Source: Amoebidium appalachense
Taxonomy: Eukaryota > Ichthyosporea
Direction: 5' to 3'
NCBI GenBank assembly: GCA_963693365.1
Contig: CAVNZM010000017.1
Location: forward strand, 4,154,001-4,218,000
DNA length: 64,000 nt
Of the stretch, positions 42,921 through 58,727 are shown piece after piece. The notes beneath the pieces were generated by a model, which saw only the letters and a program-made list of their open reading frames with translations, searched no databases and was not told where the DNA came from. Both the position numbers and the translations under genes were made by a program. Each line of letters starts with the position of its first letter. Position 1 is the first letter of the stretch.

Positions 42921-43411
42921 TTTCGGGTGAAGTTCTAATAAGTTTCTATTCAGGTATTCGAACCTACTTCCCTGAAAATGGAAGAAAAAAGTAGGGAAAA
43001 ACCAGAAGCTTTTTCCAGTTTTCGTAGTTGGGACTCCTCGTTTGCCCGATGCAAGTTGCCAGCACCCCAAAAGAAAAATCTAAGCTGGACCAAAAAAGCA
43101 GATCTGCCCTGGCGGTGTCTGAGTTATTGCAGACCTGCAGATGTTAGGGGGTTTACGCTGTTTACTCGAGACAAAGAGAAACCAGTCTCAGGTATGGGGG
43201 GGTTTTTGCTCGGAATATCCCCTCAGCGGTATATCATGATCACGTACATAGATGTCGGGTGATGACTATATATCAGGGTTTACTTCTCTACGAGACAACA
43301 TAAAGACTACAAAGAGAAATCAATTAGTTTTTGTAGTTGGGGTTCCCCGTTTTTTTTTTGTTTCTTTTTGTTTTTTTTAGGGGCTCCCCTGGGACACTCG
43401 GTATCAGCTGG

Positions 43412-43465
<54 letters not shown>

Positions 43466-43541
43466 GTGTGTGTGCACGTGTGGGTGGGTGTGTGTGTGTG
43501 CGCGCGTGCGCTAGAATTTTGTAGTGATGTGTTTCTCAAGC

Positions 43542-43579
43542 CAATCAATCAAGGCCTCCTAAATAGCACACCAATCAAT
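43542..43579 (+). mobile_element. Footprint-like remnant of the P-type element
   Basis: The 8-bp CAATCAAT at 43542-43549 is repeated at 43572-43579 and encloses 22 bp (43550-43571) identical to the terminal inverted repeat of the P-type element at 11244. A target duplication around a short terminal fragment is what imprecise P-element excision leaves. It lies 620 bp upstream of the PITP start codon. Confidence 0.65.
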
Positions 43580-43896
43580 ACATCTAATAAACAGGTCGTA
43601 GTTACGCGTGTTTATTAAAAATCAAGGATGTTGTAATTTACAGGTAGGCTATCTTTCTGGGTGTCTGTTGTGAATGTGACGTGTGTGTGTTGCGGTATTA
43701 TGTGGTCTATCAAACTACATTTGGCGATACATGACCGTTTAAACTGGTGGACCCCTGAAAAATGTGGAGGCCAGAGTCAGACGCTTTACAGCTAATCCAA
43801 CCTCCAACAACAGGATATACGTTTAGAGTTTCAGGTACTCTGGTTTGCACCAGGTACCGGGGTGAGGGTTTACCCATATTTCAGGGCAAGAATTGG

Positions 43897-44063
43897 TAAT
43901 GATCCATCCGCAGGTTCACCTACGGCAACCTTGTTACGACTTTTACTTCCTCTAAATGATCAAGTTTGTTCAACTTTCCGACACAGTATGTGTTGCCACA
44001 CGCTGCGCCAGTCCGAAGACCTCACTAAACCATTCAATCGGTAGTAGCGACGGGCGGTGTGTA
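43897..44063 (-). rRNA. 18S rRNA 3'-end fragment (truncated, probably a pseudogene)
   Basis: The minus strand gives ACACCGCCCGTCGCTACTAC, GATTGAATGGTTTAGTGAGG, AGGAAGTAAAAGTCGTAACA and AGGTGAACCTGCGGATGGAT, the universal 3' end of small-subunit rRNA, ending at GGATCATTA. Only about 167 nt are present; upstream (above 44063) homology stops abruptly in GTGTGTA, and no ITS/5.8S follows at the other side. One change is seen in a highly conserved site (AAGGTTGCCG for AAGGTTTCCG). This points to an inserted rDNA fragment, not a functional unit. The variable helix looks opisthokont-like. Confidence 0.88.
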
Positions 44064-44308
44064 GGCATACCGCACCACCGACTCAGGATATGAGGCTATG
44101 CAAGCAATTGCTGGAAGAGGGCAAGGGTACTGAGTAAATGAATGGAACGCTTTCCACAGACAAAATCTCAGTAGGCTAGAAAGAACACAAAAACATGCTG
44201 TTCGTTTGTGTGACCAAACGGCGATGCATTGCGGTCCGCGGTTGGGCCGCATTGCGGTCCGCGGTTGGGCTAACGGCGGCACAATAAGCCTGCCGATGAC
44301 TGCATTAC

Positions 44309-44843
44309 TATATGAGCGTAATCAGCGGCATAGTATAGGGGGAGCCATGAGGCTCGGGCAGGGTCTCGGCGGATCTGGTCTCTGCCTATGACTCCAAGTA
44401 CAAATTCATATGCGTGTGATTGTGGGACAATCTCACTCATACATCTCGGCGGCGGGAGTGAGCTCGCCCCGAGCTCATAGCAGTGCGCAGTGGAAAGCGG
44501 CTAGGCCATCAGAGGGCGGTCGGGCTGTCTCTGCTACCATATATGAGCGTAATCAGCGGCATAGTATAGGGGGAGCCATGAGGCTCGGGCAGGGACAATC
44601 TCACTCATACATCTCGGCGGCGGGAGTGAGCTCGCCCCGAGCTCATAGCAGTGCGCAGTGGAAAGCGGCTAGGCCATCAGAGGGCGGTCGGGCTGTCTCT
44701 GCTACCATATATGAGCGTAATCAGCGGCATAGTATAGGGGGAGCCATGAGGCTCGGGCAGGGTCTCGGCGGATCTGGTCTCTGCCTATGACTCCAAGTAC
44801 AAATTCATATGCGTGTGATTGTGGGACAATCTCACTCATACAT
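44309..44843. repeat. Nested tandem repeat array X-Z-Y-X-Y-X-Z
   Basis: Module X (TATATGAGCGTAATCAGCGG...) occurs three times (44309, 44540, 44708), Y (ACAATCTCACTCATACATCT...) twice in full (44427, 44595) plus a partial copy at 44826, and Z (TCTCGGCGGATCTGGTCTCT...) twice (44364, 44763). Y-X forms a 168-bp tandem duplication, and X-Z-Y(head) is a 136-bp block at both ends. A short tandem GCGGTCCGCGGTTGGGC pair precedes it (44232-44270). The array's 126-codon ORF is a by-product. Confidence 0.85.
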
Positions 44844-47307
44844 TACGTGACTTTGGAAACGTGTAATTGGTTATTATTAGCCAATCATTGATTTGTGCAC
44901 CGTTTTGATTGGTGAAACAACAACATATCAATATTATTGGCTATAGGTCATCACAGTTTTAATACGGTCTGGTTTGGTATGATTCTTATTTGGTTCGGTT
45001 CGTTCGTGTGAGATTTCGTGCCAAGTTGGTTTGCAAAACCACGTGCACGTGCACTGGCGCCTGCACGATAACATGCGCATGGTGCCGTGACCTCCAGAGA
45101 AGAATAATTTTGTAGCACTCAGCATAAGCACTGCAAGCTACTGATGAATACTACATAATACAAGGTAAAGCGCTTGCAATTTTGTTTACAAACAACGACA
45201 ACACCACCAACAACCAAAAAAAAAAAAAAAAAAAAAAAAAAATTCTCCAGTGTTGATCATGAGTTTGGATTTCTGTTGAATTTGCCTGCTGGTTCTTAGT
45301 CGTGTGAAGAACCAGTACCGTGAGTGAGCACCTCAGACGACGGCGAGTGTGTTTGTTTGACCGTATGCCATGTGTAAAGTCAGAGTGCACTCAACTTTGG
45401 GAAACAGAATTTTGTTGATGATGTCGATATAAGCCTTTTTCTAACTTGGCCCTTGCTATTCTGCCAGTAGACAGTCTTGATCCTGCCTGGGTCTGTTTGA
45501 AATGCTTAGTCTTACCAGTGCGAGTTACCACTAGGCAAGCTACGTGAATTCGGACTTCATACAGCTCGCAGGCTTGACTTGCACGTGCGCACGTGTTTCT
45601 GTTCGGTGAACCATTTAGAAGATCACGTACCAAAATGGAACGCGTGGCTTCGAGCTCGCTGTGGAAAAGCAGAAACATGTCCCTCGCTATGGCACCTGAT
45701 AAGCGAGAAAAGAAAGAGGGAGAAAAAAAATCTTTTCTGTGATGAAACGGAGAGACACTGTGTGTGCACAGAACAAGCCAAACCACCCAGTGGTGTGGCA
45801 GCAGGCTGGATGAAGAGGTGTGTGTCACACATGGCATGAACCAGGCTTTTACATAAACAGGAGGTGCCACTCACATTTCTCTCGTACTAGTAGGCTCATA
45901 ACTTCTTCTCCCGTTGTGTAGCTGTTTAATAGAATACCGACATAGTATACAGGCATTCATTTTCTCCATAAATTTTTTCTAATCGTTGCTTGCAGAGGAA
46001 ATATAACGACAGAAAACTTAAATTAGGTTACTAGTCTTGGAGTAAATTTGAATAGGTTCCAAAAGAAAAAAGGCTTGACCAGAAATCGCCAAAGAGCTAC
46101 GTTTTGCCCTAATGAGGACTTGGAGCTCAGAACGGGTCGTTTCATTTTCCCACCCGTTTTCCCCTTCCCACTTCAATGAGCAAAAGTGTTACAGTATCTT
46201 TTCAGTTTTTCGTTTCACTCCCCATCCCTATTTCACTGGATTCTCACAGGCAGAGCTGTAACACTTGACAGAGTCACGAACACTCAATACACACCTTCTT
46301 CAGAACTCGTTCACAATGACAGGTTACTGATATCTGTGTCTGTGTGTCACGGGCAAGTTCACAACCTTCACCTGGGGTTCAGTGCAATCAGCTGGCGCGT
46401 TACTACATAGAACAACAACCCGCCACTGCGGCTGCCAGAGAAAAACACAAAACAAACAGGTTCACGTGCAAGCACGGTAAGCTGACAGCTCATACAAAAG
46501 GGCGCTGCTATCTGATGGAGAAGGGTCATTATTGTTCTTGACAGTATGAGTTTCAAGTTGGTTTTAGTTCTGACAAGCTTGTAACTAACTGCGCAGGTTA
46601 CATGTCTTTTGCCAAGAAAACAAACCGGTGGAGAAAGACTCAAAACTGCAGCTGGGAGCAGCTGAGGAATTTCTGTCCCCACTGGCTATATGAAGGTGAA
46701 TTTCTTCTGGATAGAACGGTGGTGAGGTGAGTGGAATCTTGAAAAAGAAAGGAAGGATGTAACTTAAAAAGGGGGGGGGGGGGGGGGAGAAGGGGGGGGG
46801 GGGGGGGGGGGGAGGGGGGCAAGCGAATTAGTTGCGGAATTTTATGAATAAGCTCCAGTAGTGCATTTCTGTTTCATTCTTAGCGGATAGCGATCCATTA
46901 CAAAGTGCCGCTTCAGCGCCCCCCCCCCCCCCCCCCCCCCCCTCGCCCTCTCTCTCAATCTCTCTCTCTCTCCCTTTCTGTCTCTCTCTCTATCTTCCCC
47001 CCCCCCCCTTCCCCCCACCCCAACCCCCTTTTTCTATCACTTCTAACAGCAAGAAACATTCGGAAAATCTGCATTTGGGACCGTCGGGTAGGCTAGGTAC
47101 TCCCTCCGTCTTTGAGTAAGCCACCACCCACTCACCCACGTGCACCGCTGATTTCCCTGACAACCTACGACACAGGTGCATCACCACATACTAGCACCGC
47201 ATGTTTCCCTCTAACTTCAACTGAGTGAAAGACCTTTTTTTTTTTTTTTTTTTTAGAAAATAAAAACTTTGAATAACGTAATTGATGTGCCCCTCAACAC
47301 ATACACC

Positions 47308-47366
<59 letters not shown>

Positions 47367-47928
47367 ACCACCACTACCACCACCACCACCACCACCATCA
47401 CCATTGCCGCCGCCACAAACAAAACAAAATAGAAATAAAAATACAAAGAAAAAGAAAATTTTAGCTTTCCGATTTTGACCTTTCAAACACTAGCTACACA
47501 GCGCCCAGCTGAATTTGAGGCTTTTAGGACGGCTACTGGCTCGTATTCCACCTCTTGCAGGGCTGAAAAGACGTTGTTTTTAACAGCGCCATTTTTTTTA
47601 TTTTTTTTAAATTTGTTATAATCGGATGACATTTTCACCTGTTATCTAGCATATATATTAGGGCTACCATAGTATACACCCAAGCGCTAAGTTATCTTGA
47701 GTATATGATTCGGACTTAGATAACTCAGATTGCATTGTAAACTGTTATCTACTAGGATTTATCTCTTTATCCTCCCGCACGAAACCATGTCACGCACTGA
47801 AGCATCGTACATAGAATACAATCGCTTCCTTTATATTCTTTATTTTTAACTTTAAAACCAAATGACTCTACACCAGCACTTTGCACTCAAGTAGCACCAG
47901 TATATTTCCTAAGCGTAAAATTTTAAAA

Positions 47929-47960
<32 letters not shown>

Positions 47961-47983
47961 CCCTTCTTAATTTCGGATACAAG
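44844..47983. other. Intergenic region before the GPCR gene
   Basis: This is mostly complex sequence with ORFs up to about 160 codons (for example 45391-45870, minus; 46344-46541, plus), none recognisable or with convincing coding composition. CCAAT/ATTGG motifs cluster at 44868-44940; A-run at 45219-45241; (CA)n at 47312-47364 followed by CAC repeats; T-run at 47931-47960 immediately before the GPCR start. Confidence 0.5.
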
Positions 47984-51944
<3,961 letters not shown>

Positions 51945-52049
51945 ACTTGCTTAATCGGGCGCTGAGAAAGGAAATTTGCACGTACCGGGGGAAGTTTTTA
52001 TCAATGCGAAGAGTTGGGGTTTTCAGTGATTGCCCTGAAACTTGGGCAC

Positions 52050-52055
52050 AATAAA
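52050..52055 (+). terminator. AATAAA poly(A) signal of the GPCR gene
   Basis: Canonical hexamer 106 bp after the GPCR stop codon. Confidence 0.5.
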
Positions 52056-52933
52056 TGAGAATATCCGCCTGCACGAAAGAGGGGAAACGGGATATTTACC
52101 GAACATGGGGACGGGTGTTTCTGTTTGGATATGTCACTATGTTGAAGAGACTTGCAACCGGCACCAATTACAATGGAGTGGGGATCGCGAGTCATGTTTG
52201 TGTGATATCATATTTTTTGAACAACACACACACACACATGGGATTTTGACGTGCGGAACGTGTACACATCGATGCGTATACGGTAACCATAGGACATTGG
52301 CATGTATACAGAATATGTATATCATATATGGCACACCCACACACACATCAATGTGTACATTAATAATCACAGTCACACACACACGTGCGCTCAGACATGG
52401 CATTCAGTAAACGAAGGCTCTGGCATGTTTTTGCATAGGCCTTCGTTTCACTTCAAACAAGAGCGCGTGCACACAATAGTAGCTGATTTGGCTGGTTGTG
52501 TGAAAATCTGGTTTAGCATTTGCAGGGGTGTACGCACGTGCATGACAGTTTACACGAAAAGACAACACATAGCCCTGCAACTTTGGATGACGTCTCTCCT
52601 ATTGAACTTAACAGGCTTTACTGGCGCTCAAAGTTTAAATCTTTATTATACAGATTTTATTTTTTTAGCATGTCCTTTTTTGTCGCTGCCTATTGCCTTT
52701 GATCCTACCTCAGAATTTTCAAATCGTTGGGATATGTATGTAACCGAGCGCGGCCCATGCGAATGTGGTGCAAGCCTTATACATACGAATTTGATTATAA
52801 ACTATTACCTTATTGAATTCTTCAATTTCCGGTACTACACATACACACGTGTGGGTTGTCTTTGTATTTGGATCAGCATGAATCAAGGAAGGGGCTCTGT
52901 GGCCTCCCTTTACCATCCATAGCTATACGGTCC

Positions 52934-52964
<31 letters not shown>

Positions 52965-52978
52965 ACTCCCCTTCACTC

Positions 52979-53023
<45 letters not shown>

Positions 53024-53079
53024 TCGAGCAGCCTAGGTTTCGAATTCCGTTTTCTTTCTTTTCTTCCTTTTCTTTTTTT

Positions 53080-53113
<34 letters not shown>

Positions 53114-53138
53114 CTTTAAAAAAAGGTTTTCTTTCCAG

Positions 53139-53267
53139 GTTGTTATAACGCACACGTGTGCTACTATTCCAAGCCCGTTGCCATTTTCCACCTCGCGCAC
53201 GTACGAAAGGCGCGGCATCGCTCAGCAACTTGAAGCATTCTACTACCAATTCGGTGCCTCCCTCTAG
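53139..53267 (+). other. Candidate orphan terminal exon
   Basis: After a long T-run and TTTCTTTCCAG, 42 codons (ending GIAQQLEAFYYQFGASL) run to TAG. The composition looks coding, but no upstream exon or family is recognised. Confidence 0.25.
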
Positions 53268-55755
53268 CTAGACTAGTTCCGGGCCTATAGACCCCTCCCC
53301 CCCCCCCCCCCCCCCCCTTCCCCCTTCCCCCCCCCCCCCCCCCCCCCCAACCCCCGGCGCGCCCTGTATTCAGCTTTTCACTGAATGATCGAAGCTTAAG
53401 CTTCACGAGCTTGGCTGCCCCCCCACCCCCCCCCCCCCCCCCTCCCCCCGAGCCCCCCCCCCCCCCCCCCCCCTCCCCCCTCCTCTCCCCGAGGCTCCCC
53501 CTCCCCCTCCCTCCCTGCACACACACATGTACACACACTCACACCTCACCATCCCCCCCCCCCCCCCCTCCCCCCCCCTCCCCCCACATTTTCCTTCTCA
53601 CCATCCGTTTCTAAGGCCTAAGCCCCCCAGGCCCTCCCTGCCTGGCCTCCGACCATCGTAGACTACCTCTCCCCCCATCCCCGTCAGCAAAACGAACACA
53701 TGTATGTGTCGAGAGGGAGCCCCGGGATGCTATGCACGTGTTTGCACGCACACGTGTGTGTGTGTGCATGTGCACACGTGCATACTTGTGCTGTACATGT
53801 ATACATTCTATTAGGTGTACTGACTGTGTCTTGCCCTTTCTTTCCGCATTATTATCATCCCCCCTCCCCCCCCCCCCCCCCCTCCCCTGGCATCCCCCCT
53901 TCTCCTCTAACCCCCCCCCCCCCCCCCCCCAACTCCCCCCTGCATAGTGTGTATATGCGAATGTGAAACCGTGTGCCGTGTATGTGTGTGTCTGAACGGA
54001 GGCCTAGCAGGGAGAGGGGGGGGGGGGGGGGGGGGGGGGGAGGGGGGGGGGGGGGGGGGGGGAGGGGGGGAGGGGGGGGAAGGGGGGGGGGGGGGGGGCA
54101 GTTGTTCTGCCGTACAGTATGTAGTCGTACTTTTGGATAGCCATGCCTATTGCTGCAACCCGACCCACCTTCCCCCCCCCCCCCCCCCTTTCCCCCAGGT
54201 AACAATTTGGGTTTAATATCGAATATGGGGGCACCCAGCTGCTTAAAGGCAAGGGGAAGGGGGGGGGGGGAGGGGGGGGGGGGGGGGGGGGGATTAGCGC
54301 ATTCAATTCCGTATACACTTGTCTTGTCGAGATTGGAAAGGAGGGGAAGGAGGGGAGGGGGGGGGGGGGGGGGGAGAGGGGGGGAATTAGTGCAAAGCCC
54401 ATGTACGTGTCATGTCGAGATTGGGGTGTATCAAGGCCCCCTTAATTTCTGATATGTACACGTGGAAGTTTGTGTGCATGTTTGTTTGGGCTAAAAAAAA
54501 AAAAGGGGGGGGGGGGGGGGGGGGGGGGGGGGGAGGGAGGAGGGGAGTGAGTCTCTTTCCCATATTTGGGATGTGTGTGTGTGTGTGTGTGTGTGTGCTG
54601 GTGATGAATCGGTGGCTTGGGATGAGGGGCACATAATATGGCTTCATATCGTACATGTGCAAGTTGGCGTGGAAACGCACGTGTGAGTGTCTGCTTGTAG
54701 CCGAGAGGAAAGGCACAGACACACACATTAGGGGCTGGGAGAACCTGTAAGCAATTGGAACAGTGGAGGATTTTTTTTGGCGTTCCTCTCTTTCTACTTT
54801 TTTTACGTTGTGTGTGTTGGTGTGTATGTGAATGTGCAACTGTGTGTTTATGCATGTGTGTGAGTGAATCTCTCTCTCTCTCTGTGTGTGTGTGGGCGTG
54901 CATGTGGTAGTGGTGATGGTGGTTTGTGTGTGTGTGTGTTTTTTTTTTTTTCGTGTGTGTGTGTGTGTGTGTCTGGGGGGGGGGGGGGGGGGGGGGAGAA
55001 GAAACGTTTATTCACAGATCACGGTTCCTGCGATTATGGACATTATTATTATTAGACTTTTGCCATGCACATCCTCCTAAATACGGCCCAATGCACATAG
55101 ACATGGGGGGTACCCATATTGGCTTCGCCGCTCATGTGCTTGCGCAAATTAGTGCTAATATACCACACGCTTACACCCACAAGAATTACGGTTTGCGTCG
55201 GCGCCATTCTCTCTGCGTCTGTAACCAACCCCCTCCCCCCCTCCCCCCCGCGCCGCCCTAGAGACACGAAACCTACATGCGTGGACGCACACACACACAT
55301 ACACCCGCCATCACTCACACACGGCCAAAAACAAACCACATCAGAAAGCTCTGTAAGCTTGTATGCAAAGACAAATACACTCATCTTATACCCCTATTAA
55401 ACACACACACACAAACACATGGCTTGTTGAAGGACCACACCATGCATACTACTAAAAGCGGATACCGTGTTGAGTAGAACACAGCCCACTGTCTAGAAAT
55501 AAAAAAATTTCAACCCAAGTTTTAGTGCGCCTGGCAGTACCAGAAATTTATGACGTTTTCCCCCGAAAGACCCCCCCACCCCCAAAAAACACATACATAC
55601 ACAACCACCACCACTTACACAATTCTATGCCTATTATACCAACATCCACCTTTCTCTGCCTGTCAGTTTGCCGTTTCTGCTAAGAGAACGACCAGCATTT
55701 GGGAGCAAGCTTACACAACGAAAAACAACACAACGTGACACCTACATGGGATCCA

Positions 55756-55788
<33 letters not shown>

Positions 55789-55904
55789 AACACACACACA
55801 CACTCTCTCTACAGGCTACTAATTACATCTGCCCGTGTAGATGGTATGGCACATACTTCCTCCCCCCCCCCCAACCCAACCCCCACACACACTCGCACAC
55901 TTAC

Positions 55905-56924
55905 TCACTCTTCCTCGGCGTCATCGCCATCCTCCTCCTCCCCCTCCTGCTCCTCTTGCTCATCGTGCCCAGCTTCCCCCTCGCCCTCCCCCTCTTCCTC
56001 CCCGTCACCATCGTCAACTCCCTCCTCATGTTGCTCTCCCATCCGTTCCTGCTTCATTTCTTGCTCTCCCTCATGTTCCGAACCATCATGTTCCTCACCA
56101 TGCCCAATGTCTGGTTGTTCATCCTCCGTATTTGTCGCTGAAACTGACCCATCATTCTGTGATGACTGCTTGAGAGGAGGCCGCCCTCGCCCCTTGGGCT
56201 CATACGTTATGAACCCAGGGTGTTTAATGCGTTGATGTTGTATCATGGAATTCTCCGACGCGTATTTCCGGCCACATTCTGGGTAGCTGCACGCCCAATC
56301 ACGCTGTAGCTCCTTGTGTGTTCGCCTGTGACGCTGCTTCTTGGGAACCATGCGGCTATAACTATAGTTCCCACCAGCAGCGTTCACAACTGAGGATTCG
56401 AGGGAGACGGAACCCCGTTTTGGCGTCGTGCTGAAGGCGCTTGCCAAACTGGGAGTGAGCGTCGATGGATTAGAGACGAAAGGAGGAGGGTAGTAGAGAG
56501 CAAACGGGTTGCTTGCGTAGGCCACCGCCGCCGCCGCCGCCGCCGCCTGAGATGCGGTTGCTTGGGCGCCCGAGGGGAGAACCGTTTGTATCTTCTTGCT
56601 AATGATTTGGTATTGTGTGTCCGTGTAGACATTAATTACATCACCGTCGCGAAGCACCTCAATTTCTTCCACATCTGCCTCGTCTACGCGAAAGTGAAGT
56701 CGTTCCCCCAGGTCGTCGATCTTAAAGGCAGCCCTTGCCAGGTCTTGTAGTTGTTCCAGCGAGTCTGGAAGAATAAGAAGCTTCACTTGGTGCGCCTCCT
56801 CCCCGACCATCAACTGTAGCTTGACACGCTTCCCCACATTCACGTTAGGAACGGTTGCTAGGGGGGTGAAAGATGATAGGTCTGGTTGGGGTTGGTATGG
56901 CGGGGCTAAAGACATGTTGGGCAT
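55905..56924 (-). CDS. KHA-like domain + C2H2 zinc finger + AT-hook protein, at least 339 aa
   Basis: Numbering is from ATG 56924; stop TGA 55905-55907. Residues about 32-102 (KRVKLQLMVG...LLILPDSLEQL...EIEVLRDGDVINVY) resemble the KHA domain, a beta-grasp module known from the C-terminus of plant K+ channels. A poly-Ala tract lies at 127-133. One C2H2 finger is C212-x4-C217-x12-H230-x4-H235. PKGRGRPPLK (about 243-252) is an AT-hook core, and the last 70 residues are almost all Glu/Asp/Gly/His. A nuclear DNA-binding regulator is likely. The frame continues upstream with Ala/Pro-rich coding-like sequence to 57119 and has an AACATAAG acceptor-like site, so a first exon may be missing. The stop codon overlaps a perfect GTGAGTAAG donor, so a further 3' exon is possible. 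Confidence 0.75.
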   Translation of the reverse strand: MPNMSLAPPYQPQPDLSSFTPLATVPNVNVGKRVKLQLMVGEEAHQVKLLILPDSLEQLQDLARAAFKIDDLGERLHFRVDEADVEEIEVLRDGDVINVYTDTQYQIISKKIQTVLPSGAQATASQAAAAAAAVAYASNPFALYYPPPFVSNPSTLTPSLASAFSTTPKRGSVSLESSVVNAAGGNYSYSRMVPKKQRHRRTHKELQRDWACSYPECGRKYASENSMIQHQRIKHPGFITYEPKGRGRPPLKQSSQNDGSVSATNTEDEQPDIGHGEEHDGSEHEGEQEMKQERMGEQHEEGVDDGDGEEEGEGEGEAGHDEQEEQEGEEEDGDDAEEE

Positions 56925-58643
56925 TTGACCGGGGGGTGGGGCAGCTGGAGCCGCTCCGCCCGCCGTGTGCGTCCGTGCGCTTATGTTGGCGTTTGAAAAA
57001 GAAAACGTTGGGTGGTGGATTGGGATTCTGACGCGTAGGCGCCAGGAAGCAAACAGAAGTAAGGACCGTTCAGCTTTGGAAAATAAGAAAAAATAGAAGA
57101 AAAAAAGGGATTTGGGCAAAAAGAAAGTGGCTTAAGGCGTGTTTAAAAAAAAATAGGCGACACGCTGCGCGCAAAAGACAATCAGAAATCCAGAAAGGGC
57201 GACCTAACAACGAAGTCAACACAAAATGCTGCTGGAAGGGTGGGGATTTTTCTAAGATTCTCCACTAAGGCGTCTCGAAAAGCAACAACGAAGAAGCACG
57301 ACCATAAGGTATGATCAAAATACGCCAAGAACCATATAGCATTACTAATCTTGCAGAAGATTCACAACCATTGAAGCCTACGTCGATGTTTCTGCGCCTA
57401 GAAAAGAAAGACTCTGAAAAAACGAACTCTGTGAGTGGCTGCGACCGTTTTTGGCGCCAGCCCGCACCAACAACGGACACAGAAGTCCAGATATGGTAGG
57501 TGGCACGTGACAGATCTAACTACGCAATCCGATTGCCTGTCTATGACATCCCGCCGCATCTTTTGCACCCAGATCTGGGGCCACAAATAAATTTACTGTA
57601 CCGTACATCATGCGATATAGTCGAAAAAATATATACATGGCTCGTGTGTGAAGGCAGCTAATTTACAAGTATACGTGTACATTTGCTCTTGGCGCGTAAG
57701 TTACTTAGTACGGCTCAGTATACAATGAGACGATCCGGCCATTACCTGCTTCTCAAGCGGCCTCTCCAAATCTTATCGGATAATCGGAGTCTATAAAACT
57801 GCATTCATTTGATAAAACAGCACCAACGCATTTCTGGAGTTGAAGTCCACATTATGACCAAATTTACACCTTTAATCGATTTTAAGCTGCCTATAGCGTA
57901 ATATGGTGTATTGATTCGTCAGAAAAGTTTAAACTGTAAGGTCCTGGTCGCTAAAATCTTTTATGACCGTGATTTTGTTAGGATGGCCCGACCAAGTGTT
58001 GAACATGTATGATACACGTGCACATGCAAGGAACAACAAGCCCGTTTGTGATGTTTCGCCACTATCCAGCCAACATTTACATGCATGTCATATGTTTACA
58101 ATAGACATAAACCAAGTTGTGCAGGGTAAATTTTTCTTTGGTCAAGGGGTAGCGTCAACTCCGTCGTTGTAAGTTTTTCTTTTGTTTGCTGCCACATGGC
58201 AAGAGGAAAAGTCACGAGTGTCAAGTCACATCTCAACTTGTCAATTAACATCACGTTGATTCGACCTAGTATGGACACCTGATACCCTCTCCGCATGGAA
58301 AATGACAAAACAAAATCATGGGTACAACCAGTTGGTAGGAAGGGCAGCATTTGTTTTCACGTGGCATTACGCGAGAATAGCAGGCATTTTGGGTATTCTT
58401 ACTCATACTTCCAGAGATAGGTATCCATACAATGGAAACACTTGCTTTATGCACACGTTGCAAGATCAAAAAACCACGAACATACCGTTAGAACTGAGCA
58501 CTCACAGCCACTAGCACGGACCTCTTAGACTGAATTCTAGGGCATCTAACCCTCAAGATTCCTGCTGGGTTTTATAAACAAGTGGACACCGCACAGGCAC
58601 ACGAAGGATCCGTTTTATTTATTATTTATTTCTATTTGATTTT

Positions 58644-58727
<84 letters not shown>

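Larger units (their letters stand above)
51945..55904. other. Intergenic region between the GPCR and KHA/zinc-finger genes
   Basis: Apart from the GPCR poly(A) signal and the candidate exon at 53139, no gene is supported. 52300-52900 holds complex A/T-rich ORFs without recognisable homology. 52933-54540 is dominated by poly-C and poly-G tracts (52982-53022, 53288-53348, 53427-53474, 54018-54098, 54505-54531). A protein-like stretch on the plus strand at 55055-55200 (PMHIDMGGTHIGFAAHVL) is unexplained. Confidence 0.5.

Noticed and set aside
42940-42975. GGTTCGAATAC-like B box suggesting a tRNA
   Set aside because: No A box, acceptor stem or anticodon arm can be folded around it.
44410-44790. 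126-codon ORF
   Set aside because: Stays open only because the X/Y/Z modules repeat in frame; no family resemblance and no start or promoter context.
45391-45870. 160-codon minus-strand ORF and overlapping plus-strand ORF 45579-45839
   Set aside because: Neither shows recognisable domains, splice context or coding-like composition clearly better than the other strand.
55055-55200. Protein-like stretch PMHIDMGGTHIGFAAHVL on the plus strand
   Set aside because: Suggestive, but no family is recognised and splice sites around it are ambiguous; left unannotated.
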